A stretch of 64,000 bases of DNA from Rutpela maculata. Taxonomy: Eukaryota; Arthropoda; Insecta; Coleoptera; Cerambycidae. The stretch covers positions 19,651,179 through 19,715,178 of the forward strand of contig OW386286.2 of the NCBI GenBank assembly GCA_936432065.2, written 5' to 3'. Under the pieces are notes generated by a model. That model saw only the letters and a list, made by a program, of their open reading frames with translations, was not told the origin of the DNA and made no database searches. The stretch's first letter is position 1. The number at the start of each line of letters is the position of its first letter. The position numbers and the translations under genes are program-made. Positions 1 through 10,770 of this stretch are shown piece by piece.

Positions 1-107
1 TTTAACAGGAATTTCGAGGTAAGTTTAAACGGGTCCGGAAATGATAAGCCGGACGTGTCAATCTACACCGATGGTTAAAAAATGGAAATCAGGGGCTGAG
101 ATCTACT
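1..107 (+). pseudogene. LINE RNase H domain fragment (R1/I-type), left edge
   Basis: The plus strand encodes a short stretch with the RNase H signature DVSIYTDG followed at once by a stop codon. It is homologous to the LINE fragment at about 4057-4160, where the same motif reads on as DGSKM. RNase H follows reverse transcriptase in the I/R1/LOA groups of non-LTR retrotransposons. The element is cut by the window edge and is decayed, so it cannot be functional. Confidence 0.6.
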
Positions 108-586
108 GTGAAGAACTAGATCTACCTTGACAGTAAGCTAGGCACACATGCCACTATATTCCAATAGGTCTTGTGATTCATGTGTTGTTCCATATTGCTG
201 TATGGACGTCATCACGCCATTTATTACGGTGGTCTGTTAGCCTCATCAAAACTTTTTCATATCAATTACTTAATGACAACATCTCAACGTTTTGGGGAGC
301 GTCCGCTTCACCTCCTACCATCTGGTTTTCTTTGAACTGTCAACCTATGCAGTATCCAGGCCTATCGAGAGGGGGTGCGGAAGCGATTCCCCTCGGGCCT
401 GAACTCGTTTTGAGGGGCTCGGACAAATTTTTTTTTCGGATTTCTCCCTTCCACTCATCAAAATTTTTCCTGATTTCTGCCCCCGCTCATCAATTTTTTT
501 TTGGAATTTCTCCCCTTCTCCCCTTCTCATCAATTTTCAAAAAAAAATTTCCCCAGTGGGCCCGTATTTTCTCTTCACGGCCCTGG
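108..586. other. insertion relative to the duplicate copy at 4 kb
   Basis: The flanking sequence (1-107 and 587-972) is contiguous in the second copy at 4057-4546, joining near 4163. The 479 bp between are therefore an insertion here or a deletion there. The segment has T- and C-rich low-complexity stretches and no recognisable coding content. Confidence 0.45.
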
Positions 587-972
587 CAGTATCTTTGTGT
601 TTATAAAATCTTATCAAAGGTTGCAACTTTCTTCTTGTATATTTTCTTTTTGTAATTTTCTCGTACTTACAAAGCGATTTTTTTTAGAACAATAGGGTTT
701 TTGTTCCAACTGACACTAACTCACTATCCAACTGTCAATACGATCGAACTTTTCATTCTCAAGTTATTATGCTTAGAAGAAACGAACTGAAGCTGGACAA
801 TTATTTTGAGTTCAATAACTAATATAAAAATCTCTTGTCTCTCTTTTCTAAAACTCTAAATATTTTTGAAAAGTGCCTCTAATTATGGCAACCTTGAAAC
901 AAAATGTATGATGAAATAATCGCAATACGCCAGTGATGTGTGGAAGGATTATCGCACTATAAAAAATCCGCT
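587..972 (+). repeat. direct repeat, copy 1 (partner 4164-4546)
   Basis: About 385 bp, starting near cagtatctttg and ending near aaaaatccgctg, are repeated with scattered differences at 4164-4546. Both copies follow the same LINE RNase H fragment. The repeat is the non-coding 3' part of a duplicated or dispersed unit. No gene is visible in it. Confidence 0.7.
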
Positions 973-1547
973 GTCTACTTTAAAGTTTCCTTCACCAGCA
1001 TTGCACTGCGTTTCTAGAACCATAGACTAGGAAACGTACCACACCAACATTCACTCACACACTTCACTAAAATCAAGCTTTTAACTCGAAATAAGAAAAA
1101 CGAGAAAATTATATATACTATACGCTTTCAATATGAAATCACAAAAAAAATCACGTAGCTTAAGAAAAAACGAGCACGATGACGTACAACGTGGCGCCTT
1201 GACCTTGAATAGTTATTAGGCAACCTCTTTACTTTATAAATGTTGAGTTGAACCAATTCTATAAAATATACGCCGCCCTAAATGCCTAGCCATATTAGTC
1301 AAATTCTAAGAGTATTTTCAATAGTGTCAATGGAAGGGAAATTAAAGTAACATTTAATACTATTAGAGTCTTTAATAATAGGGAAGTTAAGTTACATACT
1401 GTGCCTAATCTCAAAATTATTTGTATAATAATTGATAACAGTCAGTTAAATAAAAAAAATAGCTGATTTAAGAATTTATATATGTGAAAGCGTTCTAATA
1501 TTTAGTACTACTAAATTTTATTATATGTATGGGATTTTTATGGGATT
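973..1547. other. 3' flank of LITAF-like gene B, no other gene seen
   Basis: This is AT-rich sequence downstream of the gene B stop codon, which lies on the minus strand. Apart from the poly(A) signal at 1517-1522 I see no coding, repeat or RNA signal. Confidence 0.5.
1517..1522 (-). terminator. polyadenylation signal AATAAA of gene B
   Basis: The plus strand reads tttatt, which is AATAAA on the minus strand, about 26 nt after the gene B stop codon. That is a plausible cleavage/polyadenylation signal for this transcript. The cleavage site itself cannot be placed. Confidence 0.5.
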
Positions 1548-1659
1548 TTATGCTAGAGGATCGTAAGTTCCAAGTAAGATTCCGCATCTGGGACAGTAGT
1601 GCTTCATGGAATTGCAGCAGTCTACACAGTAAGGAACAATACAACCACATGGACCACAT
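1548..1659 (-). CDS. LITAF-like gene B, exon 3 (C-terminal zinc knuckle)
   Basis: This exon ends with stop TAA at 1550-1548 and begins after an AG acceptor with a pyrimidine-rich tract (ttaattccag). It encodes 36 residues, including CGPCGCIVPYC followed by HYCPRC and LGTY. That is the second half of the LITAF domain: the end of a short Cys-rich hydrophobic segment, then the second CxxC knuckle. LITAF/SIMPLE proteins are small monotopic proteins on the cytosolic face of late endosomes and lysosomes, where they act in sorting; some insect members are linked to immune responses. The first base of the exon completes a codon split after two bases in exon 2 (phase 2), exactly as in gene A. All expected Cys and His are present and there is no frameshift, so the exon looks intact. 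Function in this species is inferred from the family. Confidence 0.85.
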
Positions 1660-1835
1660 CTGGAATTAAAAAATGTTGTATTATTATTTTAACAAAAAAT
1701 AAAATCAAATCGAATCATGATGTCATTGATATTTATAATTTTAGTGCTAGTGTTGCTACTTTGCATTGATATTAGTGTTAATTATGGTTGTTCTTGATTT
1801 ACTCATGATGGATCCTTTTCGGCATCTCCGTGAAT

Positions 1836-2033
1836 GGTACTGTCTTGCGCAAAAAAATGGGACAAGTCTTGTAACATATTTTTGCCAAAATCTAGTTGTG
1901 TACATTTAACTTTAATTTTTGTGACATTGTCAGTTATTTGTCAAAATTCATTGCAAGTGTGCGAATAGAGACAGATTTACATTAGAAAAAAAAAGTTGTC
2001 CTATTTTTTTTTTGCTCACGGACAGTACCAATA
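1836..2033. mobile_element. small palindromic MITE
   Basis: The sequence ggtactgtc followed by an A-rich run at about 1837 is repeated in inverse at the right end (gacagtacc near 2031). The element is about 195 bp, lies in intron 2 of gene B, and is flanked by AAT on both sides. No coding capacity is seen. Class assignment is uncertain. Confidence 0.5.
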
Positions 2034-3227
2034 GACCTTTTCATCATAAGCACGCGCATGTGCTGCCGCTATGTTTGTTTGCGAAATGTTCGGACACTTG
2101 ATCACAGACTTGGTTGTCAAAATGGCTGGACCGGTATCATTTTTTCACAATAACACGAAAGTGTGATTGGCGGTGCAAAATTAGTACACAACATTGTGGA
2201 AGAACACACTTGTGCTCAATTAAGCCGCTAGCTCAAGTATCCTGGCCGTAAAATGATTGGAAGCAAGAATAAAGAACTGGTTGCAAGGTTAGAAATCAAC
2301 TATCAACTTATCAATTTATATACAAGTGCATTAAAAGAAAACAAATGTGTTTAATCTACAATATGCTTAATAACATTCTTCGTACAGTAATCGATAATGC
2401 AGTAAAAATATTTTCTGTTTTTTTTACGAAAATGTAGGGTCAAAAATGCAATTAAAAATGAGGTTTTTTTCGATCCTTCTGTGGATAAAGCCGGCTCTTT
2501 CTTTTCCATTTTTTTCAAATAGGTGAACTATACGATATGGCACTACCTATTTTCAAAAAATTGGTAACAGATTCATCATTATTTGTTTAAAAAACGTCGA
2601 GTTCCGCTGTTTGTTAGGACAGTTTTCGCATGTCAATATTGGATTTGACATAAACATTACGTTTTTTAACCAAATAATGATGAATCTGTTACCAATTTTC
2701 TGAAAATAGGTAGTGCCATATCGTATAGTTTACCTATTTGAAAAAAATGGAAAAAATGGAGCCAGCTCTATCCACAGAAGGATCGACAAAAAACCTCATT
2801 TTCAATTGCATTTTTGACCCTACATTTTCGTAAAAAAAAAACAAAATATTTTTACTGCATTATCAATTACTGCACGAAGAATGTTATTAAGCATATTGTA
2901 GACTAAACACATTTGTTTTCTTTTAATGCACTTGTATATAAATTGATAAGTTGATAGTTGAATTCTAACCCTGCAACCAGTTCTTTATTCTTGCTTCCAG
3001 TCATTTTACGGCCAGGATACTTGAGCTAGCGCCTTAATTGAGCACAAGTGTGTTCTTCTACAATATTGTGTACTAATATTGCACCGTCAATCACACTTTC
3101 GACTAAATTAATGTGAAAAAATGATACCGGTACAGCCATTTTGACAAACAAGTGTCCGAACATTTCATAGTTCCCGTAAACAAACATAGGAGCAGCACAT
3201 GCGCGCGCTTATGATGAAAAGGCCTAT
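2034..3227. mobile_element. 1.2-kb fold-back element
   Basis: The left half (about 2034-2600) is repeated in inverse in the right half (about 2660-3227), with a centre of only ~60 bp near 2600-2660. The ends read aatagaccttttcatcat on the left and the complement on the right. Matching runs include aggtagtgccatatcgtat in the right arm against its complement in the left. Arms of about 570 bp have small differences, so it is not an assembly mirror. No transposase is encoded, so it would need one in trans. The superfamily is unknown. Confidence 0.8.
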
Positions 3228-3403
3228 TCAGAAAAAGCAAAGTTTTCTCTATATAGCCGATGAGTAATGAGGATCAGATGTTTGGGTCTTCCCATCTTCA
3301 ATAATGCAGCCCATCTTGCTGTAATCGACGAAATAAAGACGTGGACATATAATGTTTCTTTCTCTTCTCAATAAGTAATAAGTATATTTTGTGAACGACT
3401 CTC

Positions 3404-4163
3404 ATGCTTAAATGGAGAGCGAACATAGAGATTAAAGACATGGTCAATAGAGGCTGTCCACGAGGTGGCGTCCTATCACCTCTATTGTGGGTCATGGTCG
3501 CCGACAGCCTCCTAAACCACCTCAATGACACTGGTTTCCTCATAATAAGCTATGAAGCTGACATTACCATCTTGCTAAACAGAAACTTTGAGGGTCTGTC
3601 ATGCGAACTTATGCAAACAGCTATCAAGTTAGTCGATAATTGGTGCATAGAACACTCGCGCTCGGTTAACCACCAGAAAACTGAACTAGTACTATTCACC
3701 AAGAAAAACTGCCTAATATGAAAATGCCCATATTATTTGGCACTTAACTCCGCTTAGCGAGTGAGGTCAAGTACCTGGGGATCATGGCTCACCGAACTCG
3801 AAATTGTTAGAGACATATGGAAGTTACAATAAACAAAGCATGTGCACCTTCTGTTGCAGGGTAGTCGGTAGGTCGTGGGGTTTCTCACATAGGATCTCCC
3901 TTTGGCTGTATACTACGGCGATAAGACTCATGCTTTGTTACGCATAGTCTGGTGGCTCAGAGTAAGGAAAAAAAACAGCAGCCCCTCAACTAAGTCATAT
4001 TCAAAGTTTGACATGTCTTTACATTACTGCTCTGATTGCAATCTGTATAATTCTAACAGGAACTTCGAAGTAAGTTCGGACGCATCTGGAAGTGATAAGC
4101 CCGACGTGTCAATCTACACCGATGGTTCAAAAATGAAATGTGGATCAGGGGCTGAGGTCTACG
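3404..4163 (+). pseudogene. decayed R1/I-type LINE: reverse transcriptase to RNase H
   Basis: The first 105 residues (3404-3718) hold RT motifs: GCPRGGVLSPLLW (motif 4 region), then the catalytic box in which the expected YADD is altered to YEAD. Reading frames then change, but the plus strand continues with EVKYLGI, a Cys-rich patch, an arginine-rich region and the RNase H start DVSIYTDGSKM near 4105-4140. Order and motifs fit the C-terminal half of ORF2 in RNase H-bearing non-LTR retrotransposons. The damaged catalytic box and frameshifts show it is dead. It lies in intron 2 of gene B, antisense to it. Confidence 0.8.
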
Positions 4164-4546
4164 CAGTATCTTTGGGTTTATAAAATCTTATCGAAGGTTG
4201 CAACTTTCTTCTTGTACATTTTCTTTACACCAAAATCCTGTAATTCTCTCGTACTTACAAATCGATTTTTTCTAGAACAATGGGATCTTTCCTCCAAGTG
4301 ACACTATCTCACTGTCCAATTGTTAATACGATCACACTTTTCATTCTCAAGTTATTATGCTACAAGAAACGAACTGGACATGACTGAAAATTATTTGGAG
4401 TTCGATGACTAATATGAACATTTCTTGTTTTTCTTTTCTAAAACTCTAAATATTTTAGAAAAGTGCCTGTGATTATGGCAATCTTGAAACAAAATGAAAT
4501 AATCGCAATGCACCAGTGATGTGTGGAAAGATGATACCAATATTAA
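4164..4546 (+). repeat. direct repeat, copy 2 (partner 587-972)
   Basis: This matches 587-972 along its length with point differences and small indels. Here it follows the LINE RNase H fragment without the 479-bp interruption. It ends where a family S repeat begins on the opposite strand. Confidence 0.7.
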
Positions 4547-4760
4547 AAATCCATTGCCTAAAGAATCACTACTTCTACATCCAGATTTCCTATCCAAGTC
4601 TTTTAACAACTAAAAAAATATTGATACTATATTCACACTCCACTATGTGCAAATAATTCATACAAATTTAATAATTATAATATTTGAAATCGTCTACACC
4701 AGAAGTCTTATCAGTACTGGGGGAAGTAGAGAGAGTGGCTGGTGCCAAAAGAAATGTAGA
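4547..4760 (-). mobile_element. family S repeat, 3'-terminal fragment
   Basis: Read on the minus strand this ends with the family S 3' terminus (ggatgtagaagtagtgattc and a gcaatgg variant of gcagcgg). It extends only about 200 bp inward, to the region matching the GGTGGC/CCACCC-rich part of full copies such as 48991-49667. It is 5'-truncated. Confidence 0.65.
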
Positions 4761-5175
4761 AGACTTTAGTTTTGTGCACATACTATATCATAATTTTATT
4801 TTCTTACCGTTTTTAATAATAGTACGGTAACTTGGCGATCTCACTTCGGGCTAATTCTATAGCAGTTTTAAACTCAAATATTTCTGGATAGTTTGATTCG
4901 AAATGGGTCAAATATGAAATATTAAAAAGGAATAAGGGTGCTTTTTCGTTGGGGGTGAGTTTCACCCCAACTCGGGGTTTTGAAAAAAAAGTTACTATTG
5001 GAACGCGTAGATCGTCGAATTCTAACCCATTCTAACCTATAATTATATATTGGCTCATATAACGTTATTTCAAGTCCTTCAGTTGATCTGGAAAAAGTAC
5101 AACTCCCATCACTTCACATAAAACTTGTTCTTATGAAACAGTTTGTGAAAGCTTTAAATAAGAAGGGGAAACATT
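4761..5175. other. intronic spacer, nothing recognised
   Basis: AT-rich intron 2 sequence of gene B. I see no coding, RNA or inverted-repeat structure. Confidence 0.4.
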
Positions 5176-5339
5176 CAGTGGCGGCTCGTGATATTGTCTG
5201 CAGAGGAGGCTTGATATTTTGAAAGACAATTAGAGAAATTTTTACAAGTAAAAGATATTAATTTGGAATATTGGAAGATATGCTGCTTCTTCCAAAGGGA
5301 GGCTCAGCCTCCCCTGCCCCCCCTGACGAGCCGCCACTG
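5176..5339. mobile_element. hAT-like MITE, copy 1 of a tandem pair
   Basis: The element starts cagtggcggctcgt and ends acgagccgccactg, giving a 14-bp perfect terminal inverted repeat. Next to the right terminus is an inner palindrome (aggctcagcct). CAGTG-type ends are usual in hAT MITEs, but I could not find a clean 8-bp target duplication here. Confidence 0.7.
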
Positions 5340-5340
5340 G

Positions 5341-5487
5341 CAGTGGCGGCTCGTGATATTTTGTGCAGAGGAGGCTTGGTATTTAAAAGACAATTCACTT
5401 GCAATATGATTACAATTTGTACATTTCCTCACCACCCCTGGATATGCTGCTAGAGGAGGCTCAGCCTCCTCTGACGAGCCGCCACTG
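5341..5487. mobile_element. hAT-like MITE, copy 2 of a tandem pair
   Basis: It has the same cagtggcggctcgt / acgagccgccactg ends as the preceding copy, one base away, in the same orientation. The interior is similar but shorter. The near-perfect abutment suggests insertion into, or duplication of, the first copy. Confidence 0.7.
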
Positions 5488-5504
5488 GTAGTGGGTGACT
5501 TAGA

Positions 5505-5562
5505 TAGGAGGAGACTTGGATAGAAAATCTGAATGTGGAAGTGATTCCTTGAGCAGCAATTT
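5505..5562 (+). mobile_element. family S repeat, 3' end only
   Basis: The sequence gacttggatagaaaatctga followed by a variant of tggaagtgattccttg and a T-run matches the last ~60 bp of family S. It is a heavily truncated copy or a solo end. Confidence 0.5.
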
Positions 5563-5617
5563 TTAAATTATATGGTATAGTAATAATTAAAACAAAAAGA
5601 AATTAAAACGCAGATGA

Positions 5618-5762
5618 TTAAGCGGCAGGGAGCCAGAATTGTCGGTACCTTTGAAGTTTGGCTGGGCGGCCGCTGGAAGCGGCAAAGTTTGTTCGAGCCA
5701 GCAGTGGCGAGGTCAGTTTCAGTCAGCGAAGGACAAAATACATGCCGGATTCCCTGCCGCGA
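5618..5762. repeat. short inverted-repeat element
   Basis: The sequence gcggcaggga near 5620 is matched by tccctgccgc near 5751. The 145-bp interval is locally GC-rich compared with its surroundings, which suggests a small insertion. No coding content is assigned. Confidence 0.35.
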
Positions 5763-6254
5763 AAGTTCTGCCGAAAGTATAACATTAGTACGGTCGTTCA
5801 CCACCACAGTTGTCTAATTCCAAAAATATGTTATAATATTTGAAATAAATAAGTGAATTGAGAATTCATTTTACTTCCACATCCCAGCATGTCCGCTAAA
5901 TGTTAAGAGCTCCTCCCGTTGTCGTGCCATCTTGTGATCGTGCCGGTGCTAGTGCCGGTAGATGTGAAAACGCTTTTTCGGCCCGTAAGCGCACGCACTA
6001 ATCCACCCAGCCGTCGGACACACTTCTAACTGCGAGGCCCAACACAGAAGATTAAAAAAGTAGCAAAAAAATACCAGCACGCTGGCCACAGTATGCTGTG
6101 TCGAAAAAAAAAAAAAATATGTATTAATCAAAAATTTCTTCCAAAACATAAAGGAATTAGTGAGTTAAGTGAGAAGGTCAGCACAAAATGTGACAAATCA
6201 CGTGGTACAATTCGACCGTTCAGTGAACGATTTTAACCGAACAAACTGTTCACT
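5763..6254. other. intronic spacer, nothing recognised
   Basis: Intron 2 of gene B. A 5' family S-like start (acttccacatcc) occurs near 5872 but does not continue. Otherwise I see no feature. Confidence 0.4.
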
Positions 6255-6257
6255 TAA

Positions 6258-7249
6258 GGCTAGGCGCGCATGGACAACTTTTTCGTCCAACTCAACAGTT
6301 GGATGAACAGTGCCCAGTGATTTTAAATGTGAACGCGCGCATGTACAATAAAAAAGTTGATACAACTTATCAGTTGTGTCTGGGCACAACCACAGTAGAG
6401 AAAAGATCAGTAGTCCGACTCAGTCGGAACAGTTGTATAAGATTTTCAGTGCGCATGCGATGCGCGTGGGCTTAAACTATTCGATGCGCAGTGGACGGCA
6501 CGACAGTGGACGGCAGTGATGATATAGGGTGGGGCGGATGTTTATTTTTGTTTACGTTTACGTTTCTGAATAGTCCCCACTCGCGACGAAATGCGCGTGG
6601 GATACAAACAGTAGATGCGCAGTGGATTAAAAAAAATAAAATCGAGTACAACAAATATCAAAGGGACCGCTGCGAGTGAAACTACTGGTCTTTTCTCTAC
6701 TGTGGCACAACTTTTAAGTTGGACAACTACCATCAACTTAGCGACGCCAACGTATTTCAATGGGATCGCGCTCATGCAACAACTCGTCAGTTGTGTTTAT
6801 TAGAGAAGTAAGGTACTTACTACCTATTTATTTGGTCGTTGTTTTTGAAATGCATATCGATAACGGGAAATTAATTTTTCCTATTGAGGGTCGATGTGCA
6901 CTGTACAATACAGTACAACACTGTACAACTGTACAACAGTTAAAACAATATAGTGATAGAAATTGAAAATGAAAGTTGTGGAACAAAGTATGCAAAGAGG
7001 TTATTGAAAACTGGGATGAACTGAGTGCTGCAGATAAAACAGAAACTGGACCCAGCAGCGTCTTTTACGTCTTCTTTTATGAAATCTAATGAGCAATGCA
7101 CAAACACAAGCTAACTCACCGATATCCACGTTTCAAGTTGTACTAAATAAAATTGGCTCAAGCGCGGGCACATGCAACTACCAATTATTAAATTGACCAA
7201 CTTTGCTCAACTAAAGTTGGACGAAAAAGTTGTCCATGCGCGCCTAGCC
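6258..7249. mobile_element. PIF/Harbinger-type non-autonomous element with TAA target duplication
   Basis: The left end ggctaggcgcgcatggacaa and its exact complement at the right end give a terminal inverted repeat of about 34 bp. The element is flanked by TAA at 6255-6257 and 7250-7252. A 3-bp TWA duplication with GG...CC ends is the hallmark of PIF/Harbinger. The 992-bp interior has no transposase. It holds a second, nested inverted repeat (about 6390-6713, cacagtagagaaaagatc against its complement) and repeats of the terminal motif aagttggac. Confidence 0.85.
6390..6713. mobile_element. nested palindrome inside the Harbinger MITE
   Basis: About 27 bp at 6390 (cacagtagagaaaagatcag) recur in inverse near 6686-6713 with one or two changes. 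The interval contains GATGCGCAGTGG at 6483-6494 and 6614-6625. It may be an insertion into the MITE or part of its own structure. Confidence 0.5.
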
Positions 7250-7303
7250 TAACCCAGCGTTAATGTATATGTAAGGATAAATAATACATAAAACCTTTCT
7301 TAC

Positions 7304-7442
7304 AATATGCATAATAAAGCAGCAGTCAAGTGTGTTCTCACGATAGGTTGAAGGGCCACCATTGTCGTGATCTCTTGAGAACAATTTGGGCAGGTCAGTT
7401 TGATTGGTATTGATCCAAAAATAACGCCACTAACAATCAATT
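7304..7442 (-). CDS. LITAF-like gene B, exon 2 (N-terminal zinc knuckle)
   Basis: The exon starts after a good acceptor (ctctacag) and stops at a GTAAGA donor. It encodes 45 full codons, including IPIKLTCPNCSQEITT, then THLTAALLCI. That is the first half of a LITAF domain: the first CxxC knuckle (residues CPNC), a Thr-rich linker, and the start of the hydrophobic membrane-associating stretch. The exon begins with two bases of a codon (phase 1 intron) and ends with two bases (phase 2 intron). Joining to 1659-1548 gives an uninterrupted domain. No stop codon or frameshift is present. Intron 2 (1660-7303, 5.6 kb) is largely transposons. Confidence 0.85.
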
Positions 7443-8780
7443 CTGTAGAGAAAAAGAAAAATAATAATAATTTATATTAAAAACATTAGAAATTTAAATA
7501 AAATTTTAGCACCCGAATAAAATCGCCATCTTATAGTGGAGTCTAAATAGGACTAAAAAATTCGCCATGTGAATTGTCTGGTCAAGGCAGTTTTTTTGTT
7601 TTAACGTGTTCAGGGGATCAACTTAAGTTCACAGTTCAGTTTTGCAGTTTCTGCGAGGTCGGCGTATTTATTTAAACAATTTAATTTTTTAGGCCGTGTT
7701 TTCCATCGGTTTTCTTCGAATATCTCGAAGTACATAAGTCCTATGGAAAACAACAAAAAGAAAGGAAATGTTCGTTATGAGCTGTACAATAAAAATACAT
7801 AAATTATAATTTATGCCAGTTGTTATTTTTATTTAAAAAAAATGGAATATTGCAAAATTATGCGTTTATAAACAAATCACTCTTTCTTTCAAAAATAATG
7901 GATAATATTCAATGAAATTTTGGAAAAATATAGCTCTTATAATAGACCGTGGGATAGTGACAGATTTTTTTAAACGTTTGGTTCCTATCTGGCCTTTTGG
8001 GAGCCTTTTGTGCCTGATTTGTACTAACCATTTTCGTGTTTATCAAACGGTTATCCAGGGCCCCTCAGCGGAAAACAAAAAAGAAAATTTCATGAAAATG
8101 AGCAATTTCAAACGTTTTGTTCCTATCTGGCGTCAAGTTAGACTTACGTTTTAAAGAAAAACATCCGACGGAAGCTTATCGCCAGACAAATTCCGTGGGC
8201 CGGAAGGCCCGAAATTTCAATCCGAAGTTGTAAGAAAAAATGGTCAAAATCAAACGATTTGGTTCTTATCTGGGAATTGTATATATAGGTAAATAGATTA
8301 TAATTATCGCGATATAACAAACGCCAGACAAATTCCGAGGGCCCAACAGTGAAAAAATTATTGTTCAAGTTGTCAACTATTCCGCGAAAATCAAACGATT
8401 TACATTCGTCTGGCATTTGTTTTTTTGTTAATATTAGGCAATAAGTAGTTTCAATTTAAGGTTCCCAGACGAATTGGCTGGGTCCCCTGGATAGCCAGAC
8501 AAAAAGAAAAGCGCGAAAAAAATGCCATTTTTCAAACGATTTATTCCTGTCTGGCATTTGGATTTTACAAAGATATGTTAATAAATAAGCCATATTTCTA
8601 GTCCCAGATAAAAAGCTTGGGCCCAGACGTAGATATGTTGAGCGAAAGTATCGAAAAATCAAAAAACAGTCGTGTAAAAATCGATGCATTTTCAAACGAT
8701 TTACACTCGTCTGGGATTTGTTTTTTTAAAAAGATATGTTAATAAACAAACCATATTTCAAGTGCCAGACAAAAATCTGG

Positions 8781-9850
8781 GGCGCACCTGTAGATATATC
8801 GCAAATTTTGAGGTTCTACAGTTGGCAACTTTTTAATCCTGGCTCCTACGCCAAAAGACTAGCTAATTTAAATAGAATAAAATTTGCTAAAACTCTTTTT
8901 TTAATTTTTTGAATTCCGACAAAAATGAAGGAATTAGAGGGGGGCGGGATTTGGGATTTCGGTAAAATTTCTCCATTCTCAATTTTGTCACCGTAATTAA
9001 TCGGCAATTAATTGAAATCGATCTCATATATGATGTTCACTTAATATCATGTACTACTTTGACGCTCCGTTAATCTCGGTCCTTCGAAACAAAGGTTTCT
9101 GAGAAAAAATATTTTTTTTAGATTTACATACATTATAGGAAATCGTGTAATTTCCTAAATTTCCTCGAATATCGAATATCTCGATAATTATTGTTTTTTT
9201 CGAAAAATTTGTAGATAGCTTACGTAAAGAGAATTGATTGAGCTTTCCGATACTTTTTTCATTTTTTCTCTAACATAAAGAGCAAAAGACCAAAAATTCG
9301 GACGTCTCAAAGCCAACCGCCACCCAGTCTATTAATTAGGGTGAAGATACCGCTCGGCTAAAGTACACCATCTGTGGATCCCCACGCGAGACTAGTTTCT
9401 CGATCTGACGTCACAGTGCTTTTCGTGAGGAGTAGCGAGGATTTCAACTTTAATTATTTATTGCAAAGTAAGTACTGCGATTTAAGAGCTGATATTCGAT
9501 GTGGCGTGTTTTTATACATAAACACACACTTTAATGAAATACAAAAAAAATGAGTAAGTTCCCCATTAGCAAACGATAAATAAAAATCACCCCGGGACGA
9601 GCGGGGAGTATAAAAAGCAGCGTCGCTCAAAAACAATGCATACCATATATGTTTCTACCACATCACATCTTACGTGTCTTATGTCGCGTGCATTAAAATG
9701 AGAGAAGAAATCACTTTCGTGTGGTTGACTACCTACGCCAAGGGAGAATGAAACAGGTACGGACTTACGAGGACTCTCAGTTTCTATGGTGTAGTGCAGA
9801 GTTGTAAATTATATATTAATATGTAATAATTTATATTTGTCCTTTTGCTA
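8781..9850. other. unique core of element Y, left part
   Basis: Non-repetitive sequence between the two arms. No recognisable protein domain was found on either strand. A short T-rich tract near 9100 and several small open frames look like chance. Confidence 0.35.
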
Positions 9851-10189
9851 GTATGTAACTTATTTATTGTAAATATTATTCGATCGAGGGATTATGAATG
9901 TGAAAGTGACAGTTATATTGATTCCAGTGATAAAGAAAATCAAATTCCAAATGAGTTTCAAGTGAGAAACAAAACGGCATTTCAAGGGCGGATCTGGACC
10001 TTGAGCTTGGGGGGGTAACGTAGCCGCGTGTTGAAAATAACAAAAAAAAATTATAAACACAACTAAATATATTCAAAAATATAAAATAAAATAATAAAAA
10101 TTATGAAATTTTAAAATGAAAGTTGATTGTTTACGGAATCTTGTTATCCCGTTACCCCCCATAAATCCGCGCTTGCGGCATTTAAGTAG
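9851..10189 (+). pseudogene. possible 3'-terminal coding exon split by a MITE
   Basis: After a pyrimidine-rich tract ending in tag near 9850, the plus strand has an acidic reading frame (RDYECESDSYIDSSDKENQ) running to FQVRNKTAF. A hAT MITE (9983-10175) interrupts it there. Removing the MITE and one target copy continues the frame for a Lys codon and a stop. I do not recognise the protein. It may be the tail of a gene once carried by element Y. Confidence 0.3.
9983..10175. mobile_element. hAT MITE with 8-bp target duplication CGGCATTT
   Basis: CGGCATTT occurs at 9975-9982 and again at 10176-10183, directly flanking a 193-bp segment. Its ends are caagggcggatctgg and the complement-like ccgcgcttg. 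A ggggggtaacg run on the left is mirrored by cgttacccccc on the right. An 8-bp target duplication is diagnostic of hAT. Confidence 0.8.
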
Positions 10190-10344
10190 TGACGCGAAAC
10201 AAATTTGTTTAAATGTGTATAATACTGTTTTATAATGACAAGCTAATGAAATGCCAGACGAGTGTGAATCGTTTGAAAATGCATCTATTTTTACACGACT
10301 GTTTTTTGATTTTTCGATACTTTCACTCAACATATCTAAGGCTG

Positions 10345-10770
10345 GGCCCAAGCTTTTTGTCTGGGACTTGAAATATGGTTTATTTATTACCATATCTTTT
10401 TAAAATCCAAATGCCAGACAGGAATAAATCGTTTGAAAAAATGGTTTTTTTCGTGCACTTCTTTTAAGATTTAAAATATGTTTGGCCCACGCTTTTTGTC
10501 TGGGACTTGAAATATGGTTTATTTCTTACCATATTTTTTTAAAATCCAAATTCCAGACAGGAATAAATCGTTTGAAAAAATGGTTTTTTTTTCGTGCACT
10601 TCTTTTAAGATTTAAAATATATTTGGCCCACGCTTTTTGTCTGGGACTTGAAATATGGTTTAGTTATTACCATATCTTTTTAAAATCCAAATGCCAGACA
10701 GGAATAAATCGTTTGAAAAAATGGCTTTTTTTCGTGCACTTCTTTTAAGATTTAAAATATGTTTGGCCCA
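10345..10770 (+). repeat. three near-identical ~140-bp tandem units (right arm of Y)
   Basis: The unit containing gacaggaataaatcgtttga recurs at about 10417, 10556 and 10697. The copies differ at only a few bases, unlike the more diverged neighbouring units. This points to local amplification by unequal exchange. Confidence 0.75.

Noticed and set aside
5176..5487. The cagtggcggctcgt pair as one hAT insertion with an 8-bp duplication
   Set aside because: The flanks gaaacatt and gtagtggg do not match, so target-site proof is missing.
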